From contig NZ_JAFVLN010000022.1 of the NCBI RefSeq assembly GCF_017377775.1, positions 62,001 to 126,000 of the forward strand: DNA of 64,000 nucleotides, read 5' to 3'. Shown here one piece after another: positions 40,968 through 49,802 of the stretch (positions within the stretch are counted from its first letter, which is position 1; every line of letters starts with the position of its first letter). A model generated the notes under the pieces. The model was not told where the DNA came from, ran no database searches, and saw only the letters and a program-made list of their open reading frames with translations. A program made the translations under genes and the position numbers. The DNA comes from Streptomyces sp. VRA16 Mangrove soil. Its GTDB lineage: Bacteria; Actinomycetota; Actinomycetes; Streptomycetales; Streptomycetaceae.

Positions 40968-42653
40968 ATGGCATCCGCGGAGTCCCTGGAATCGCTGGAA
41001 TCACTGGAAGCGCTGCTCACCGCGCCGGGCGCACCTTTCGCCGTCGTACGGGACGGGAGTGGGCGCCCCTCGTACGCCGAAGGGCCGCGCACGCTGCGGG
41101 AGTTCGCCGAGACGACCTGGGCGTTCGGCGACACCCCGTTCCTGATCGCCGACACCGGGCGGCTCACGTACGGGGAGTTCTTCGCGGCGGCGAGCGCGCT
41201 GGCCCGCCGCTTCCTCGACACCTACGGGCTGCGTCCCGGCGACCGGGCCGTCATCGCCATGCGCAACCACCCCGAGTGGCAAGTCGCCTTCTGGGCCGCC
41301 CAGTTGGCGGGCCTGGTGGCGGTACCGCTGAACGCGTGGTGGACGGCGGACGAGGTCGCGTACGCGCTGGACGACTGCCGGCCCGGGGTGCTCGTCGTCG
41401 ACGGGGAACGGTACGAGCGGGTCGCGCCCTGGCTCGACGCCACCGGTGACGACCCGCGCCCCTGGACCCTGGTCTGCCACGAGGAGGGGCGGGCCGTCGG
41501 CGGGCCGCGCGTCGAGCGGTACGCCGAGCTGCCCGCCGCCGACCCGCTGCTGGGCCCGCCCGACGTGGACGTCACCCCCGAGTCGGACGCCACGATCCTC
41601 TACACCTCCGGCACCACAGGACGCCCCAAGGGCGCCGTCGCCACCCACCACGCCCACATGGCCGCCATCACCAACCCCCGCTACTTCGCGGCGCTTTCGT
41701 CGCTCGGCCGGGGCATCGTCCCGGGGCAGGGGCCGATCCTCCCCGGGCTCCTCACCTTCCCCTTCTTCCACGTCGCCGCCTTCACCGGGTTCTACGCGGC
41801 CATGGCGGCGGGCGGCACCCTCGTCCTGATGCGCAAGTGGGACCCGGACGCCGCGCTCGCCCTGATCCACGAGCACGGCATCGGCAGCTTCGGCGGCGTA
41901 CCGGCGACCGCGCTCCAGCTCCTGGCCCGCGCCGACGAGGTGGACGACGACCTGCCGACGCTGACCATGTTCAACACGGGCGGCGCCGCCGCGCCCCCGG
42001 AACTCGTGGCCCGCCTCACGGCCCGCTACGGCGAACGCATCGAGCCGCGCAACGGCTACGGCCTGACCGAGACCCTGGGCGGCATCAGCGCCAACTTCGG
42101 CGCCCAGTACCGGCGGTGGCCCGCCAGCGTCGGACGGCCCGCGCCCGCGGTGGAGGCGCGCGTCGCCGACCCCGTGGCCGGGGTGGGCGAGCTGCTGCTG
42201 CGCGGACAGGCCCTGATCCGCGGCTACTGGGAGGACCCGGAGGCGACCGCGGCGGCGTTCACCGACGACGGCTGGTTCAGGACCGGGGACCTCGCCGAGA
42301 TCACCGACGGCCGGATCAGTGTCGTCGACCGCATCAAGGACATGGTGATCCGGGGCGGCGAGAACGTGTACTGCGTCGAGGTCGAGGCGTGCCTGCACGA
42401 CCACCCCGATGTCCTGGAGGCCGCCGTGGTCGGCGTCCCCCACCCGGTCCTCGGCGAGGAGGTCGCCGCCGTGGTCCGGATCCGCCCCGGCTCCGGACTC
42501 GACGCGGCCGCCCTCCGGGCGTTCGCGGCGAAGACCCTGGCCGCCTTCAAGGTGCCGGAACGGGTCGTGCTCCAGGAGTCGGAACTGCCCCGCAACGCGA
42601 CGGGGAAGGTGCTGAAGCGGGAGGTACGACGCGGCTTGGCGTCGGCGGGGTAG
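40968..42653 (+). CDS. acyl-CoA synthetase / long-chain-fatty-acid-CoA ligase family
   Basis: A 561-residue ANL-superfamily adenylating enzyme: P-loop ATILYTSGTTGRPKGAVATH, FPFFHVAAFTGFY, NGYGLTETLGG (A5), GWFRTGDLAEITDGRISVVD (A7-A8 with the hinge), VIRGGENVYCVEVEACL and the catalytic Lys in NATGKVLKRE. The acyl substrate is not deducible. The N-terminus has a short ESLESLESLE repeat. ATG at 40,968 lies directly behind a -10-like box. The gene stands alone between the tandem repeats and the protease gene. Confidence 0.92.
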   Translation: MASAESLESLESLEALLTAPGAPFAVVRDGSGRPSYAEGPRTLREFAETTWAFGDTPFLIADTGRLTYGEFFAAASALARRFLDTYGLRPGDRAVIAMRNHPEWQVAFWAAQLAGLVAVPLNAWWTADEVAYALDDCRPGVLVVDGERYERVAPWLDATGDDPRPWTLVCHEEGRAVGGPRVERYAELPAADPLLGPPDVDVTPESDATILYTSGTTGRPKGAVATHHAHMAAITNPRYFAALSSLGRGIVPGQGPILPGLLTFPFFHVAAFTGFYAAMAAGGTLVLMRKWDPDAALALIHEHGIGSFGGVPATALQLLARADEVDDDLPTLTMFNTGGAAAPPELVARLTARYGERIEPRNGYGLTETLGGISANFGAQYRRWPASVGRPAPAVEARVADPVAGVGELLLRGQALIRGYWEDPEATAAAFTDDGWFRTGDLAEITDGRISVVDRIKDMVIRGGENVYCVEVEACLHDHPDVLEAAVVGVPHPVLGEEVAAVVRIRPGSGLDAAALRAFAAKTLAAFKVPERVVLQESELPRNATGKVLKREVRRGLASAG

Positions 42654-42801
42654 CCGTGTCGCTGTCCCTGGCCGGGCGGAGCTCGCTTCAGGGGCGCGGG
42701 GCTGTGTCGACATGCGGCTCCGCCGCGTGGGCGCGACCGGCCCCCACCGGCCCGCAGTACCCGGGAAGCGCGGCACCCGGCAGACGAGGAGGCGCTCGCT
42801 C
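42654..42801. repeat. intergenic GC-rich dyad sequence between convergent genes
   Basis: The gap between the acyl-CoA synthetase and the protease gene contains GCGGC-TCC-GCCGC near 42,714-42,726 inside a stretch (GGGGCGCGGGGCTGTGTCGA) of a kind that recurs between Streptomyces genes. A related stretch lies at 51,170-51,240. It may act as a bidirectional terminator. Confidence 0.35.
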
Positions 42802-44079
42802 CTACCTCCGCGTCACGGTCACCCGGTAATCGCCGGAGGCGTCCGCCCCCGCCACCGCGATCCGCACGCCCGACTTCCGGTCCCGGAAGACCTCCCCGGG
42901 CCGCCACGTCGCGTCGGACAGCTCGGCGTGCACATTGGGCCGCCGCGTGCACCCCCCGCTGTCCGGCGTCGCGTCCTTCACGGTGATGGGCCCGTGCCCG
43001 GTGTCCACGTCCGCGTCGACCCGGTAGATCAGCACCCCGGGCCGGCACACCGCCTCGTCGTTGCCGCCCGGCGTGCGCACCTCGATCGCGTACCCGGTCT
43101 TCTCCGTCAGCGGCACGAACGCCATCTTCGGCCCGTCCCCGGCCGAGGACATCGGCGAGAGCGTCTGCTCGATGGTGCCGGCCTTGCCCGCGCAGCGGAT
43201 CTGGGAGTCGTCGAGCCAGCCCAGCTTCCACTTGTGCCAGCCGAGCAGATCGTTCCCGACGCCCCAGTCCTCGCTCATGATGTCCCAGTGCCCGACGGCC
43301 CCGCCGCCGTCCTGGGTGTAGAGGTCGGGCAGCCCGAAGACGTGCCCGTTCTCGTGCGGCAGCACCCGGTAGCCGGTCTCCGCGTACGAGCCCGACCCGT
43401 CGTCCTGGCGCGAGTACACGAAGGACACGTTCGACAGCGGCACCCCGTCCGCGACCGGTGCGTCGTGGTTGCCGGCGAAGGTCACCGACAGGACGGTGTC
43501 CAGCGCGGAGGGCCCCGCGTTCGGGGTGACCAGGATGTTCACGAGGTCGTAGGCGCGGAAGTCCACGTCCGGGTCGGCGGTCGCCACGATGTCGTCGACC
43601 AGCTCGCGGTAGCCGGGGTCGAAGGGGGCGCCGCGCTCTATCCCGTACGAGGTGAAGGGCTTCGGCATCCGCAGCCAGTGTCTGACCGGCGTCTCGGGGA
43701 CGTAGTCGAGGTGTCCGTACGAGGCCCGCTCGAACCACTTCTGGGTCTGCGGGAAGAACTCCCCGAACCGGTCCATGGCGGCACCGTCGCCGGGCGCGTC
43801 CGGGAAGTCGACCATGAGGTTGAGGGCGCGGACGGTGCCGGTCGAACGGGCGTAGCCGGCGGAGGTGGGCACGCCCTCCGACATCTGCACCCCCAGCGCG
43901 CCGCGGATCATGCAGGGGCCGAGCGAGGTGGCGCGGGCGAGCGCCACGGGTCCCGCGGCGGTCGGCGAGCTGTCGAGGACCCGGCCGGCGCTCGCGGTCA
44001 TCGTCAGCGCGAGCGCGACGGCGGTGGTTCCGGCGAGCAGCGCACCGCGCCGGCCCCTGCGTATCTGCTGCTGCCGCAT
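42802..44079 (-). CDS. secreted M6-family metalloprotease
   Basis: A 425-residue protein with an N-terminal signal peptide (MRQQQIRRGRRGALLAGTTA, hydrophobic core ALALTMTASA). The zinc site HENGH lies in RVLPHENGHVFGLPDLY around residue 245, followed by GHWDIMSEDWG with the M6-type Met-turn. The fold matches the immune-inhibitor-A-like (M6) family and the chain is single-domain with a C-terminal beta-rich region. It would act outside the cell. ATG at 44,079. Divergent from the TetR-MFS pair. Confidence 0.88.
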   Translation of the reverse strand: MRQQQIRRGRRGALLAGTTAVALALTMTASAGRVLDSSPTAAGPVALARATSLGPCMIRGALGVQMSEGVPTSAGYARSTGTVRALNLMVDFPDAPGDGAAMDRFGEFFPQTQKWFERASYGHLDYVPETPVRHWLRMPKPFTSYGIERGAPFDPGYRELVDDIVATADPDVDFRAYDLVNILVTPNAGPSALDTVLSVTFAGNHDAPVADGVPLSNVSFVYSRQDDGSGSYAETGYRVLPHENGHVFGLPDLYTQDGGGAVGHWDIMSEDWGVGNDLLGWHKWKLGWLDDSQIRCAGKAGTIEQTLSPMSSAGDGPKMAFVPLTEKTGYAIEVRTPGGNDEAVCRPGVLIYRVDADVDTGHGPITVKDATPDSGGCTRRPNVHAELSDATWRPGEVFRDRKSGVRIAVAGADASGDYRVTVTRR

Positions 44080-44230
44080 CCGACCGCCTCACCGTCGTGA
44101 ACCCTGAGGTCCGGGGGTGTCCGTCTCGATCACCCTGTGTCGAGGTGCGGCGTGTCGCGCGCTGGGTGCGCCGATCGTGGGTTTCTGCGACGGGAGAGGT
44201 GTGAGTCAGGTCACATGAAGGGCGGGAAAT

Positions 44231-44294
44231 AAGTGGGGACCGTTTCCCCGTTTGGCATAGGTGTCCGCAAGAAGCGGGGACCCATTCCCCGCTT
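44231..44294. promoter_or_regulatory. two 9-5-9 palindromes, candidate TetR operators
   Basis: AAGTGGGGA-N5-TCCCCGTTT (44,231-44,253) and AAGCGGGGA-N5-TCCCCGCTT (44,272-44,294) share the same design. The second is a perfect 9-bp dyad and the first matches at 7 of 9. Their centres are 41 bp apart, about four helical turns, and the second ends 32 bp before the TetR start. Autoregulation of the tetR-MFS pair is likely. Confidence 0.7.
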
Positions 44295-44325
44295 ATCTGT
44301 TCGAAGCCCCCAGAAGGAGACCGCC

Positions 44326-45000
44326 GTGGCTGTTGCCTTGTCGGCCCTCGCGACCGAGCAGCCGCAGCGCCGCGCCCCGCGCCCGCGGGCCGACGCCGTG
44401 CGCAATCGGGAGCGGATCGTGGCCGCCGCGCGCGAGCTCCTGGTCGAGTTCGGGACCGAGCTCCCGCTCGACGAGGTGGCCCGCCGGGCCGGCGTCGGCA
44501 ACGCGACGCTGTACCGGAACTTCAAGGACCGCGGTGAGCTCATGCATCACGTGGTCCTGACGGTCACCGACCACGTCACCGACCATGCCGAACAGGCACT
44601 CGTCGCCGAGGAAGCCGGCGAGCAGACCCCCTTCGAGGCGCTGCGCACCTTCGTGCACGCGGCCGCCGACGAGCGCATCGGCGCCCTGTGCCCGATGCTC
44701 AACGCGACCTTCGACAAGGACCACCCCGACGTGGTCGCCGCCCTCGACCGGCTCACCGTGGCCATCGAGACGCTGATCGGGCGCGCGCACGCCGCCGGCC
44801 AGCTGCGCGCCGACGTCGGCGTCGGGGACCTGATGGTCGCCCTCTCCCAGCTCACGCGGCCGCTGCCCGGCAAGGCCTGCCTGGACTTCGACCGCTTCGT
44901 ACGCCGTCATCTGCAGCTGTTTCTCGACGGCCTGATGACTCCCGCCCGCTCGGAACTCCCGGGTGAGGCCGCGACCTTGGAGGACCTCCGCCAGGACTGA
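44326..45000 (+). CDS. TetR-family regulator of the adjacent MFS pump
   Basis: A 224-residue TetR protein. The HTH covers about residues 25-70 (RNRERIVAAARELLVEFGTE, then EVARRAGVGNATLYRNFKD), followed by a helical C-terminal domain. GTG at 44,326 has AGAAGGAGA 5 bases upstream; the frame is open further up, but through the operator region. It is followed after 98 bp by an MFS exporter gene in the same direction and preceded by a pair of matching palindromes. Confidence 0.9.
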   Translation: MAVALSALATEQPQRRAPRPRADAVRNRERIVAAARELLVEFGTELPLDEVARRAGVGNATLYRNFKDRGELMHHVVLTVTDHVTDHAEQALVAEEAGEQTPFEALRTFVHAAADERIGALCPMLNATFDKDHPDVVAALDRLTVAIETLIGRAHAAGQLRADVGVGDLMVALSQLTRPLPGKACLDFDRFVRRHLQLFLDGLMTPARSELPGEAATLEDLRQD

Positions 45001-45098
45001 GCACCTGACGCGTACTCGTCCGGGGCCCGGCCCCGCCCATCCGTAGCACACCGATTTCTCGCGTTTTTTCACGCTTATCCACGACTTGGAGTCCCGCT

Positions 45099-46619
45099 GT
45101 GGGTACCCCCTTGCCTGTCACGGCACCCGACTCGCGGCGCTGGAAGGCTCTCGTCTTCATCGCGCTCGCCCAGCTGATGGTGGTCCTCGACGCCACCATC
45201 GTGAACATCGCCCTGCCCGCCGCCCAGTCCGACCTGGGCATATCCGACGGCAACAAGCAGTGGGTCATCACGGCCTACGCGCTGGCCTTCGGTGGTCTGC
45301 TGCTGTTCGGCGGCCGCATCGCCGACCTGTGGGGCCGCAAGCAGACCTTCGTCACCGGCCTGATCGGCTTCGCCCTCGCCTCGGCGCTCGGCGGCGCCGC
45401 GCAGAACGAGGCCATGATGTTCGGCGCCCGCGCCCTGCAGGGTCTGTTCGGCGCCCTGCTCGCGCCCGCCGCCCTCTCCCTGCTCGCCGTGATGTTCACG
45501 GACGCCAAGGAGCGCGCCAAGGCGTTCGGCATCTACGGTGCGATCGCCGGTGGCGGTGGCGCCGTCGGCCTGATCCTCGGCGGCTTCCTCACCGAGTACC
45601 TGAACTGGCGCTGGACGTTCTTCGTGAACATCCCGTTCGCGATCATCGCCGCCGTCGGTGCGGTCCTGGTCATCCGTGAGCCGGCCGGCGGCCGCAACCG
45701 CTCGCCGCTCGACATCCCCGGCGTGCTGCTCTCCACGCTCGGCCTGGTCTCGCTCGTCTACGGCTTCACGCGCGCCGAGACCAACGGCTGGTCGGACGCC
45801 ACCACCATCGGCCTGTTCGTCGCCGCGGCCGTGCTGCTGTTCGCCTTCGTCGCCGTCGAGGCCCGGGTCAAGCACCCGCTGCTGCCGCTGCGCGTCGTCG
45901 CCGACCGCAACCGCGGCGGTGTCTACGCCTCGCTCGGTCTCGCCGTCATCGCGATGTTCGGCCTGTTCCTCTTCCTGACCTACTACCTCCAGGTCGTGAA
46001 GGGCTTCTCGCCGGTCAAGACCGGCTTCGCGTTCCTGCCGATGATCGCGGGCATGATCACGGGCTCCACCCAGATCGGCGCCCGCCTGATGACCCGCGTC
46101 CCGCCGCGCCTGCTGATGGGCCCGGGCTTCCTGCTCGCCGCGCTCGGCATGGGCCTGCTGACCCAGCTGACCGTCGACGCGTCCTACCCGGCGCTGATCC
46201 TCCCGGCCCAGCTGCTGCTCGGCCTCGGCATGGGTACGGCGTTCATGCCCGCCATGTCGCTCGCCACCATCGGTGTCGAGGCGCGGGACGCCGGTGTGGC
46301 CTCCGCGATGGTCAACACCTCGCAGCAGGTCGGCGGCGCCATCGGCACGGCCCTGCTGAACACGATCGCGGCCTCGGCCACCACCGCGTACATCGCGGAC
46401 CACGCGGCCGGTGCCGGCAACCCCCAGCTGCTCCAGGCGCAGGCCATGGTCAACGGCTACACCCACGCCATCTGGTGGGCCGTCGGCATCCTGCTCGTCT
46501 CCGCGACGCTCGCCCTCACGCTCATCAACACCGGGGTCCCGGGCGCCGGTTCGGCTCCCGCCGCGGGCTCCGGCGAGGGTGCGGAGGACGAGATCAAGGT
46601 GCCGGTGGTCGCGCACTGA
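45099..46619 (+). CDS. MFS exporter, EmrB/QacA (DHA2) family, 14 TM
   Basis: A 506-residue multidrug exporter with about 14 spans. TM1 contains LMVVLDATIVNIALPAAQSD, the DHA2 motif D1, loop 2-3 is GGRIADLWGRKQTFV, and motif C in TM5 is GAIAGGGGAVGLILGGFLTE. GTG at 45,099 follows TTGGAG by 7 bases. It is probably controlled by the TetR protein encoded upstream. Convergent with the marR gene, only 6 bp away. Confidence 0.93.
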   Translation: MGTPLPVTAPDSRRWKALVFIALAQLMVVLDATIVNIALPAAQSDLGISDGNKQWVITAYALAFGGLLLFGGRIADLWGRKQTFVTGLIGFALASALGGAAQNEAMMFGARALQGLFGALLAPAALSLLAVMFTDAKERAKAFGIYGAIAGGGGAVGLILGGFLTEYLNWRWTFFVNIPFAIIAAVGAVLVIREPAGGRNRSPLDIPGVLLSTLGLVSLVYGFTRAETNGWSDATTIGLFVAAAVLLFAFVAVEARVKHPLLPLRVVADRNRGGVYASLGLAVIAMFGLFLFLTYYLQVVKGFSPVKTGFAFLPMIAGMITGSTQIGARLMTRVPPRLLMGPGFLLAALGMGLLTQLTVDASYPALILPAQLLLGLGMGTAFMPAMSLATIGVEARDAGVASAMVNTSQQVGGAIGTALLNTIAASATTAYIADHAAGAGNPQLLQAQAMVNGYTHAIWWAVGILLVSATLALTLINTGVPGAGSAPAAGSGEGAEDEIKVPVVAH

Positions 46620-46625
46620 CACCCG

Positions 46626-47156
46626 TCATCTGAGCCAGGGCAGATCCGCCCCGGCCTCCTTCGGCTGAAGTCCCTCGGCGACGATCCGCATGATCTCGCC
46701 GAGGGACTTCTGCTGCTGCGGGGTGAGCCGCTCGAAGAGCGCCCCGCGCACCGCGTCGACATGTCCGGGCGCGGCCTTCTTCAGCACGTCGAGCCCCTCG
46801 TCGGTCAGCACCGCGAACTGCCCCCGCTTGTCCGAGGGGCAGTCCTCGCGCCGCACCCAGCCGCTCTTCTCCAGGCGGGCGACGGCGTGCGAGAGCCGGG
46901 ACCGGGTGATCTTGGCGCTCCTCGCCAGCTCGGTCATCCGCAGCCGCCGCCGGGGCGCCTCGCTGAGCTGCACGAGCAGCCCGAAGTAGACGTGCGGCAT
47001 CTTCGCGTCGCGCTGCAGCTGCCGGTCGAGGTGGTCCTCCAGAAGCGTGGTGGCATGCAGATACGCGCGCCAGACGCGCTGCTCGTCCTCGGTGAGCCAG
47101 TGCGGCTCGGGGTTCGTCATGGGGTCCATCGTCTCTGTCGTGTCCGTCGGCTCCAT
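46626..47156 (-). CDS. MarR-family regulator
   Basis: A 176-residue MarR repressor: dimerisation helices, then LRMTELARSAKITRSRLSHA and VARLEKSGWVRREDCPSDKR with the wing. No redox Cys pair is evident apart from one Cys in the wing. ATG at 47,156 has AAGGAGGAGG 8 bases upstream. It is divergent from the dioxygenase gene; the 82-bp region between has inverted repeats over both ribosome-binding sites. Confidence 0.92.
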   Translation of the reverse strand: MEPTDTTETMDPMTNPEPHWLTEDEQRVWRAYLHATTLLEDHLDRQLQRDAKMPHVYFGLLVQLSEAPRRRLRMTELARSAKITRSRLSHAVARLEKSGWVRREDCPSDKRGQFAVLTDEGLDVLKKAAPGHVDAVRGALFERLTPQQQKSLGEIMRIVAEGLQPKEAGADLPWLR

Positions 47157-47170
47157 CGCACAGTCCTCCT

Positions 47171-47230
47171 CCTTGAATATTAAACAAACGAGGCGTACTT
47201 TCGTCAGGAGTAACGCTTGAAACTTCAAGG
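47171..47230. promoter_or_regulatory. candidate MarR operators between marR and the dioxygenase gene
   Basis: CTTGAA-AC-TTCAAG (47,216-47,229) is a perfect dyad next to the dioxygenase ribosome-binding site, and CCTTGAATATT at 47,171 repeats the half site beside the marR start. CCTTGAA (47,171-47,177) and TTCAAGG (47,224-47,230) are exact complements. Binding here would block both genes. Confidence 0.6.
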
Positions 47231-47238
47231 AGGTCGTC

Positions 47239-48033
47239 GTGTCCGCCGCCCCCATGGCCCCGGAGCGCATGCCCGCGCTCTACCTCTCCCACGGCGCCCC
47301 GCCGCTCGCCGACGACGCGCTCTGGCCCGGCCAGCTCGCCGCCTGGTCCGCGGGGCTGCCCCGCCCCAAGGCGATCCTGATGGTCTCCGCGCACTGGGAG
47401 GACGCCCCGCTCTCCCTCGGCGCCACCGAGCAGGTCCCTCTCGTCTACGACTTCTGGGGTTTCCCCGAGCACTACTACCAGGTGACGTACGCGGCTCCGG
47501 GCGCCCCCGCACTCGCGGACTCCGTACGGAAGTTGCTGCGCGCCCCGGGCATTCCCGTCCAGGACGTGCCGGACCGCGGCCTCGACCACGGGGCGTACGT
47601 GCCGCTCGTCGAGATGTTCCCGGACGCGGACATCCCCGTCCTGCAGATCTCCATGCCGACGCTCGACCCGCAGAAGCTGATGGACATCGGGCGCCGCCTC
47701 GCGCCCCTGCGCGACGAGGGCGTGCTGATCGTCGGCTCCGGGTTCTTCACGCACAATCTGGCGGCGCTGCGGGCCGCGGGCGGGGTCCCGTCGTGGTCGG
47801 CGGAGTTCGACGACTGGGGCCACCGCGCCCTGGAGGCCGGTGACGTCGACGCCCTCCTCGACTTCACCCGCAAGTCCCCGGCCGGCGCGCTGGCCCACCC
47901 GCGCACCGAACACTTCGCCCCGCTCTTCGTCACCCTCGGAGCGGCGGACGCGTCCGGCGAGCTGGGGACGCAGCGCTCGGTGATCGACGGGTTCTGGATG
48001 GGGCTGGCGAAGAGGTCGGTGCAGTTCGGGTGA
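47239..48033 (+). CDS. class III extradiol ring-cleavage dioxygenase (DODA family)
   Basis: A 264-residue protein of the 4,5-DOPA-dioxygenase family. It shows PALYLSHGAPPLADDALW with the first metal His, MVSAHWEDAPLSLG with the second, DRGLDHGAYVPLVEMFPDAD and the C-terminal TEHFAPLFVTLGA. The family cleaves catechols with Fe(II) or acts on related quinols; in Streptomyces the substrate is unknown. GTG at 47,239 has AAGGAGG 5 bases upstream. The MarR pair suggests induction by a phenolic compound. Confidence 0.9.
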   Translation: MSAAPMAPERMPALYLSHGAPPLADDALWPGQLAAWSAGLPRPKAILMVSAHWEDAPLSLGATEQVPLVYDFWGFPEHYYQVTYAAPGAPALADSVRKLLRAPGIPVQDVPDRGLDHGAYVPLVEMFPDADIPVLQISMPTLDPQKLMDIGRRLAPLRDEGVLIVGSGFFTHNLAALRAAGGVPSWSAEFDDWGHRALEAGDVDALLDFTRKSPAGALAHPRTEHFAPLFVTLGAADASGELGTQRSVIDGFWMGLAKRSVQFG

Positions 48034-48093
48034 GGGCGCCCGTGGGCAGGTGCGGGTCCGGGTCCGGTGAGGGCCGGTCGCACCCGCCGGTCG

Positions 48094-49134
48094 TCACACC
48101 AGCGGCGCGCTGATCTCCACACACCGCAGCGCGGAGCCGAGCGCCCGCTCGTCGCCGACGTCGAGCGCCGTGTCCGTGAACTTGATGACGTGCTCGTCGC
48201 CATGGGCGAGCGCCCGCTCGACGACCTCCCCGGCGGCGAACGTGCCCGGCGCCTCGTAGGCGACGGGCTCGTCCGGCGCGTACATCGCGGTGACCGCCGC
48301 GGACGCCGTCCAGGCGGCGCCCAGCGAGGGCACCCACAGCGCCCGCGGCAGCGCGGGCAGCGTCCGCAGCACCGCGTTGGGCGCGGTCGCGGCGTGTACC
48401 AGCATCGTCTCCTCGCCGTGCCCGTGCGTGGCGTACCGGTGCACGGCCGCGCGGACCAGACCGGTCAGCCGCAGCCGCGCCTCGTCCGGGTCGGTCACGG
48501 ACGGCGCCCACACCGGCAGCGCGCTCACCCGGGCGAGCCGGGCCGGGAAGCCGCCGCTGCCGCGGTCCGCGATCGGCTCGACGGCGTCCAGGGCGGCGGC
48601 CGGATCGTCGCCGGGGTCGGGCAGCGCGGTGACGCCGGTGACGGGGTGGTGCCGGGCCGCCCAGTAGCCGAGGCCGTGCGCGAGCTCGGTCAGCCGCGGC
48701 GCGGTCGGCTCGGCGGACAGCAGGGTGCGCACGGCGTGGCCGACCCGGATCACCGGATGCGTCGAGCCGCCGTACATGCCGGGAAGCAGCCGCGGCCACC
48801 ACTCGGCAAGCACGTCGCGCCACGGACGTTCCTCGACCTGCCGCGTGAAGTACGCGATCCAGTCCGCCGCCCGCCGCGGATCGCCGAGGGCCGCCCGCCG
48901 GTTCTCGTCCGTGATGGGCTCCACCGGGGCGGGGAACTCCTCCAGCTTGGGCGTGTACAGGTCGAGCCAGCGGTGCACCGAGGCGCCCTGCCCGCGCGAG
49001 GCGAGGGCCTCGACCGCCATCGGTGCGTGGTTGGTCAGCCGCCCGAGCCGCTCGGGCCCGCTGGTGTGCAGCCGCTCCAGGGCCTCGTCGAGCGTGCCGG
49101 AGGGGTCCGTGGTCGTGCCCGTGTCCGTCGTCAT
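48094..49134 (-). CDS. questin oxidase-like protein (DUF4243)
   Basis: A 346-residue protein of the DUF4243/questin-oxidase family: TNHAPMAVEALASRG near residue 35, GGSTHPVIRVGHAVRTLL, ELAHGLGYWAARHHP and a late HDEHVIKFTDT-like segment (GDEHVIKFTDTALD) are typical. Fungal members perform Baeyer-Villiger-type oxidation of anthraquinones, whereas bacterial roles are undefined. ATG at 49,134. It diverges from the PAT-like gene, with a 14-bp palindrome between. Confidence 0.85.
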   Translation of the reverse strand: MTTDTGTTTDPSGTLDEALERLHTSGPERLGRLTNHAPMAVEALASRGQGASVHRWLDLYTPKLEEFPAPVEPITDENRRAALGDPRRAADWIAYFTRQVEERPWRDVLAEWWPRLLPGMYGGSTHPVIRVGHAVRTLLSAEPTAPRLTELAHGLGYWAARHHPVTGVTALPDPGDDPAAALDAVEPIADRGSGGFPARLARVSALPVWAPSVTDPDEARLRLTGLVRAAVHRYATHGHGEETMLVHAATAPNAVLRTLPALPRALWVPSLGAAWTASAAVTAMYAPDEPVAYEAPGTFAAGEVVERALAHGDEHVIKFTDTALDVGDERALGSALRCVEISAPLV

Positions 49135-49191
49135 GGCTGCACGGTAGGCACCGGTGGGCAGGCCACGTAACCGCCTTTGGCCCTAGGCGTC

Positions 49192-49205
49192 GAGCCCTAG
49201 GGCTC
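49192..49205. promoter_or_regulatory. 14-bp palindrome before the acetyltransferase gene
   Basis: GAGCCCTAGGGCTC is a perfect dyad 15 bp before the ATG at 49,221. TAGCCT (49,210-49,215) resembles a -10 box right before the ATG, so the mRNA may be leaderless and the dyad would overlap the promoter spacer. Confidence 0.4.
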
Positions 49206-49220
49206 ACCTAGCCTCTGGCC

Positions 49221-49802
49221 ATGAGCGACGTGACCCCTGACGTGATCATCAGGCCCGGTTCCGAAGCGGACCTGGAAGCCCTGACCGACCTCTACAACGC
49301 GTACGTCCGCACGACCCCGATCACCTTCGACACCGAGCCCTTCACGGCCGAGGCGCGGCGCCCGTGGCTGCTCGCCCACCCCGACCACGGCCCGCACCGC
49401 CTCTTCGTCGCCGAGGAGACGGTGGCCGGCGGCCGCGTTCTGGGCTACGCGACGTCGAGCGCGTTCCGCCCCAAGGCCGCGTACTCCACCTCCGTGGAGG
49501 TCACCGTGTACTGCGCCCCGGACGCGGGCGGGCGCGGCATCGGCACCCAGCTGTACGAGGCGCTGTTCAAGGCCCTGGAGAGTGAGGACGTGCACCGGGC
49601 GTACGCGGGGGTGACGCAGCCCAACGAGGCGTCGGTGCGGCTGCACACCCGCTTCGGGTTCCGGCCCATCGGCACCTACCGGGAGGTCGGGCGGAAGTTC
49701 GGCCGGTACTACGACGTCGCCTGGTTCGAGAAGGAACTGGACGGGGACCCGGGGAGTTGTGGGGAAGGGGGCGCCGGGAGCGAAGGGGACGAAAGGCCCT
49801 GA
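49221..49802 (+). CDS. GNAT N-acetyltransferase, phosphinothricin acetyltransferase-like
   Basis: A 193-residue member of the PAT/MnaT group: IRPGSEADLEALTDLYNAYV, GYATSSAFRPKAAYSTSVEV, acetyl-CoA site CAPDAGGRGIGTQLYEALF and FGFRPIGTYREVGRKFGRYY. Such enzymes acetylate phosphinothricin or amino acids such as methionine sulfone. A bar-like gene is known to lie next to hrdD in S. coelicolor, matching the order here. The last 17 residues (Gly/Glu-rich) exceed the family. No ribosome-binding site precedes the ATG. Confidence 0.9.
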   Translation: MSDVTPDVIIRPGSEADLEALTDLYNAYVRTTPITFDTEPFTAEARRPWLLAHPDHGPHRLFVAEETVAGGRVLGYATSSAFRPKAAYSTSVEVTVYCAPDAGGRGIGTQLYEALFKALESEDVHRAYAGVTQPNEASVRLHTRFGFRPIGTYREVGRKFGRYYDVAWFEKELDGDPGSCGEGGAGSEGDERP

